From assembly GCF_900091435.1 (NCBI RefSeq), contig NZ_FMCS01000011.1, forward strand, positions 166,352-230,351: a DNA stretch of 64,000 nucleotides. The letters are read 5' to 3'. The translations under genes were made by a program, and so were the position numbers. Positions 61,249 through 64,000 of this stretch are shown here, piece by piece. This stretch comes from Micromonospora chaiyaphumensis (lineage in GTDB: Bacteria; Actinomycetota; Actinomycetes; Mycobacteriales; Micromonosporaceae). The notes under the pieces are model-generated. The model did no database searches. It saw only the letters and a list, made by a program, of their open reading frames with translations, and was not told the origin of the DNA. Numbering within the stretch: position 1 is the first letter of the stretch; each line of letters begins with the position of its first letter.

Positions 61249-63015
61249 GTGCCGACCATCCCCGCCACTCCCGCCGAGAGCGGCCCCGAGCCGCTCGACC
61301 GCCTCCCCGGCCGCCAGCCGGCCGCCGCCGAGCTGGCCCGCACCGCCGCCCGCTCCGCCGGCGACCTGCTCACCCCGCCCGCGCCGATCCGCCTCGGCGA
61401 CGTGGTGCCCGCCCCGGAGCGGGTGCACCCCGACCCGGCGGCGGACTACACGCTGACCGCCGACGCCGCGATCCGGGTCAGCCCGGCCGGCCGGGAGGTC
61501 GCCGAGCAGCTCGCCGGGTGGCTGCGCCCCGCCACCGGGTACCCGGTGCCGGTGACCGACGCGCCCGATGCCGACGGCCTGCTCGTGCTGACCCTGTCCG
61601 AGGCGCCCCTGGGCGGGGCTGCGCTCGATGCGGCTCGCCCGGCGGGCCCGGTCGACGCGGCCCGTCCGGTCGACGGGGCGGCCGGCGAGGGTGGCGTCGG
61701 TGTGGACGGGCTGGGTGACGAGGGCTACCGGCTCGACGTGACCGGGGCCGGGGTGCGGGTCACGGCCGCCACCGCGGCCGGGCTGCTCCACGGCGCGCAG
61801 ACGCTGCGGCAGCTCCTCCCCGCCGCCATCGACGGCGCCGCGCCGGTCACCGAGCGCTGGGCGGTGCCCGGCGGCACCGTTGTCGACCGGCCACGCTTCC
61901 CCTACCGGGGCGCCATGCTCGACGTGGCCCGGCACTTCTTCCCCGTCGAGGACGTGCTGCGGGTGGTCGACCACCTGGCCCGGTACAAGCTCAACCACCT
62001 GCACCTGCACCTCACCGACGACCAGGGCTGGCGGATCGCCGTCGACTCCTGGCCCCGGCTCAGCGAGGTCGGTGGGCTCACCGAGGTGGGCGGCGGCCCC
62101 GGCGGCTTCTACACGCAGGCCGACTACCGGCGCATCGTCGCGTACGCCGCCCGCCGCCACGTCACCGTCGTGCCGGAGATCGACCTGCCGGGGCACACCA
62201 ACGCGGCCCTCGTCGCCTACCCGGACCTGGCGCCCGGCAAGGTCCCGCCGCCGCCGTACACCGGCACCGAGGTCGGCTTCAGCTACGTCGACCCCGCCGA
62301 CGAGCGGACGTACGCCTTCGTCGCCGACGTGGTCGGCGAGGTGGCCGCCCTGACCCCCGGCCCGTGGCTGCACCTCGGCGGCGACGAGGCGTTCAAGGTG
62401 CCGGCCGACACCTACCGCGCCTTCGTCGAGCGGGCCCAGACGCTTGTCGCGGCGACCGGGAAGACGGTGGTCGGCTGGCACCAGCTCGCGCCGGCCGGGC
62501 ACGTCGACGGGCGGGTCCTCCAGTGGTGGGGCACCAACGGCGACGACCCCGAGACCGCCGACGCGGTACGCCGCGGCGCCCGCGTGATCCTCTCCCCCGG
62601 CAACCGGGTCTACCTGGACATGAAGTACGCCACGGACACCCCGATCGGGCACGACTGGGCGGGCCTCATCGACGTGCAACGGGCGTACGACTGGGATCCG
62701 GGGACGCACCTCACCGGCGTGCCCGCCGAGGCGGTGCTGGGTGTGGAGGCGCCGCTCTGGACCGAGTCGGTCACCACCCTCGCCGAGGTCGAGTTCATGC
62801 TCTTCCCGCGGCTGCCCGCCGTCGCCGAGCTGGGCTGGTCGCCCCGGTCGACGCACGACTGGGCCGGCTTCCGCGAGCGGCTCGCCGCCCACGGCCCGCG
62901 CTGGACCGCCGCCGGCATCACCTTCCACCCCTCCCCCGACGTCCCCTGGCCCACGCCGGCCCCGACGATCCCCACCCAACCCACCGGCGACACCACCGAC
63001 GCCCCCACCCACTGA
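61249..63015 (+). CDS. Beta-N-acetylhexosaminidase (GH20)
   Basis: 588 residues from GTG 61249 (GGAG 9 nt upstream); the longer frame from TTG 61210 lacks a ribosome site. GH20b-like N-terminal domain to about 205, then the catalytic barrel: RPRFPYRGAMLDVARHFFPV, YKLNHLHLHLTDDQGWRIAV, VPEIDLPGHTNAALVAYPDL, LHLGGDEAFKVP (catalytic Asp-Glu near residue 378), GWHQLAPAG, LQWWG and VEAPLWTESV. Removes terminal GlcNAc/GalNAc. No signal peptide is seen, so it may act on imported chitobiose. Residues about 140-158 are an Ala/Gly/Asp-rich insert in the N-terminal domain. Confidence 0.93.
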   Translation: MPTIPATPAESGPEPLDRLPGRQPAAAELARTAARSAGDLLTPPAPIRLGDVVPAPERVHPDPAADYTLTADAAIRVSPAGREVAEQLAGWLRPATGYPVPVTDAPDADGLLVLTLSEAPLGGAALDAARPAGPVDAARPVDGAAGEGGVGVDGLGDEGYRLDVTGAGVRVTAATAAGLLHGAQTLRQLLPAAIDGAAPVTERWAVPGGTVVDRPRFPYRGAMLDVARHFFPVEDVLRVVDHLARYKLNHLHLHLTDDQGWRIAVDSWPRLSEVGGLTEVGGGPGGFYTQADYRRIVAYAARRHVTVVPEIDLPGHTNAALVAYPDLAPGKVPPPPYTGTEVGFSYVDPADERTYAFVADVVGEVAALTPGPWLHLGGDEAFKVPADTYRAFVERAQTLVAATGKTVVGWHQLAPAGHVDGRVLQWWGTNGDDPETADAVRRGARVILSPGNRVYLDMKYATDTPIGHDWAGLIDVQRAYDWDPGTHLTGVPAEAVLGVEAPLWTESVTTLAEVEFMLFPRLPAVAELGWSPRSTHDWAGFRERLAAHGPRWTAAGITFHPSPDVPWPTPAPTIPTQPTGDTTDAPTH

Positions 63016-63042
63016 ACGGGCGTCGCCGCCACGGGCGCTTCA

Positions 63043-63093
63043 GTGGAACGCCATGGGTGTCTCAGGCGCCCCAAGACACCCATGGCGTTCCAC
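63043..63093. repeat. Perfect 20-bp palindrome GTGGAACGCCATGGGTGTCT
   Basis: Arms 63043-63062 and 63074-63093 are perfect inverted copies around an 11-nt loop, 28 nt past the hexosaminidase stop. Could serve as its terminator, but length and the ATG-containing sequence look more like a mobile palindrome. Confidence 0.75.
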
Positions 63094-63223
63094 CCACCGC
63101 TTTGTGTCCGAGCGCGATCCGACGAAAATGCCCCGGTGTGGCCCGTGGACGACCCGTCGGGCCACTCTGCGGGGCCTCGGCCCGCCCGCGTCGATCTGCG
63201 CGCTGCCTCAGCCCGGCCCTCGC

Positions 63224-63283
63224 GTTGATCAAGAAGTTTGCGTCGAGATGCGGCCCGAACGCGACGCAAACCTCTTGATCAAC
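63224..63283. repeat. Palindromic repeat GTTGATCAAGAAGTTTGCG, copy 2
   Basis: Arms 63224-63245 and 63262-63283 pair over 22 bp with one G-T pair and a 16-nt loop. Same arms as 39153-39213; loops differ. Confidence 0.85.
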
Positions 63284-63340
63284 ACCTGGTGGTCGTCGGC
63301 GGCCGGGGTGCGGGGTTCGTCGCGGCCACTGCAGGTGGAG

Positions 63341-63385
63341 ATCTTGGAGAGTTGTCGTTCGTGGTGAACGGTAACTGTCCAAGAT
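63341..63385. repeat. Interrupted palindrome ATCTTGGA...TCCAAGAT
   Basis: Arm 63341-63360 (ATCTTGGA, AGTT, CGTTC blocks) pairs with 63366-63385 with small internal mismatches and a 5-nt loop. No gene overlaps it. With the other two it forms a group of three unrelated palindromes within 350 bp. Confidence 0.65.
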
Positions 63386-63498
63386 TCGCAGCGCGGTCGT
63401 GCGCGCTCTGGGGTGCGTGTCCGGTTTGCGTCAGCACGTTCGGGCGTGGTGTCCGGTTTTGGCTGGTTGTGGCGGGTGGTCGGCGGCACCGTCGGGGC

Positions 63499-63808
63499 GG
63501 AATCATGGCGGGGGCGGGGTCGTTGTACATGGCAGACCGCGCAGCACCCCGCCCCCAGGCGAGGCAGCCGCCGGTGGGAATGACCGGCCCCCGCCGGTCG
63601 TTACACCACCCGGGCCGCGCACCACCGGCCCCGCCGCACCGGGTCAGCCGGCAGGGAATCACCCCGCAGCCCCGGTCGTTACATCCCCGGACCGCGCACC
63701 ACCGGTCCGCGCCGGTAGAGCCAGGGAATCAGCCCCGGCCGCCGGTCGTTACATCCCCTGGGACATCGGATCAGGTGGGTGGGAATCGCTTCCCCGCCGC
63801 CGATGGTT
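63499..63808 (+). repeat. Five-unit array with GGAAT-N18-GTT (ECF sigma promoter-like)
   Basis: GGAAT starts at 63499, 63577, 63655, 63725 and 63782; the matching GTT starts at 63522, 63600, 63678, 63748 and 63806, with spacers of 18, 18, 18, 18 and 19 nt. The -10 side is extended as CGTTACAYC in three units. Unit periods are 78, 78, 70 and 57. The layout equals the SigR/SigH-type consensus GGAAT-N18-GTT. It ends 133 nt before the ATG at 63941. The remaining parts of the gene-free stretch 63016-63940 hold three palindromes and GC-rich sequence without coding signal. Confidence 0.6.
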
Positions 63809-63940
63809 ACATCGCCCGGGCCGCCCGAGCAGGTCACCCCCGATCGCCGGGCACCCCTCAAACTTTCCCCCTCTTGCGGCACCCGCGCACCCCCCCGCGC
63901 GCGTGTGCTGTGCACCCCCGACAGAAAGGCGTGACTCATC

Positions 63941-64000
63941 ATGCGTACCAACACCATGCTGCGGAACACCGTTCTGACCGCCGCCGGCTTCGCCGCCACC
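63941..64000 (+). CDS. Start of a probable secreted protein, cut by window edge
   Basis: Twenty codons are visible: ATG 63941 with GAAAGG 11 nt upstream, reading MRTNTMLRNTVLTAAGFAAT. The charged start followed by a hydrophobic stretch looks like a signal peptide. Only the N-terminus is in the window, so the product cannot be named. The promoter-like array at 63499-63808 points toward it. Confidence 0.55.
   Translation, partial: MRTNTMLRNTVLTAAGFAAT

Noticed and set aside
63043..63093. Simple intrinsic terminator of the hexosaminidase
   Set aside because: Possible, but the perfect 20-bp arms with a neutral core and the clustering with two other palindromes make a repeat element more likely; not counted as a terminator.
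63499..63811. Possible CRISPR array
   Set aside because: Units vary from 57 to 78 bases, only short blocks are conserved, there are no equal-length unique spacers, and no cas genes are near. A promoter-like or operator array fits better.

Overview
The window is very GC-rich with dense, often overlapping genes, strong third-position G/C bias, GTG and TTG starts, DUF397/Scr1-type regulators, a partial conservon and Tat and lipoprotein signals. This points to an actinomycete of the Micromonospora type (Micromonosporaceae). That placement is inferred from gene content and codon use, not from a marker gene.

Layout. 1-2254: right end of an integrated element (small genes, excisionase, frameshifted tyrosine integrase) abutting the 3' end of a tRNA with anticodon CAU. 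2.5-6.9 kb: FAD oxidoreductase, MMPL transporter, tRNA-Asn, small YtxH-like protein. 6.9-20 kb: a secreted sugar-oxidation region. It holds a ThuA/PQQ-dehydrogenase-like fusion protein, two TIM-barrel isomerase-like proteins, a ROK regulator, a decayed histidine kinase, and an operon with split ThuA and dehydrogenase proteins that share an almost identical ricin-lectin tail. 20-28.1 kb: an eight-gene, translationally coupled Ebo-type cluster (inositol-phosphate synthase, UbiA prenyltransferase, TIM barrel, EboA, TatD hydrolase, EboE, phosphodiesterase, polyprenyl synthase). 28.4-34.8 kb: sugar oxidoreductase, ribose-type ABC importer and a second ROK regulator. 34.8-41.3 kb: YihY protein, ABC-2 exporter genes split by a DUF397/helix-turn-helix pair, CMD-family protein, small CxxC protein. 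41.5-48.6 kb: TRAP-TAXI transporter linked to a nitrate-sensor-type kinase, a roadblock protein and a second TAXI receptor. 48.6-61 kb: mainly housekeeping and transport (DnaG primase, ABC exporter with XRE regulator, BCCT carrier, iron-regulated siderophore-interacting protein, dGTPase, VOC protein, pyruvate phosphate dikinase). 61-64 kb: GH20 hexosaminidase, three large palindromes, a five-unit promoter-like array, and the start of a secreted protein that runs off the window.

How parts may work together. The 7-20 kb and 28-34 kb loci share an operator-like site (ACTTTYG, 10-11 nt, CAAAAGY). Two of them also share a 13-bp promoter core. Both loci encode proteins of families linked to C3-oxidised sugars (ThuA, PF06439, Gfo/Idh/MocA, AP-endonuclease-2-type TIM barrels). 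I read them as one sugar regulon under ROK control. The Ebo-type cluster looks like a biosynthetic or trafficking route for a prenylated cyclitol-like molecule of unknown identity. The TRAP-TAXI block looks like a transporter merged with a signalling module that lacks the usual conservon DUF742 and GTPase partners.

Limits: all family assignments are by eye from motifs and gene order, with no database search. Domain boundaries are approximate.
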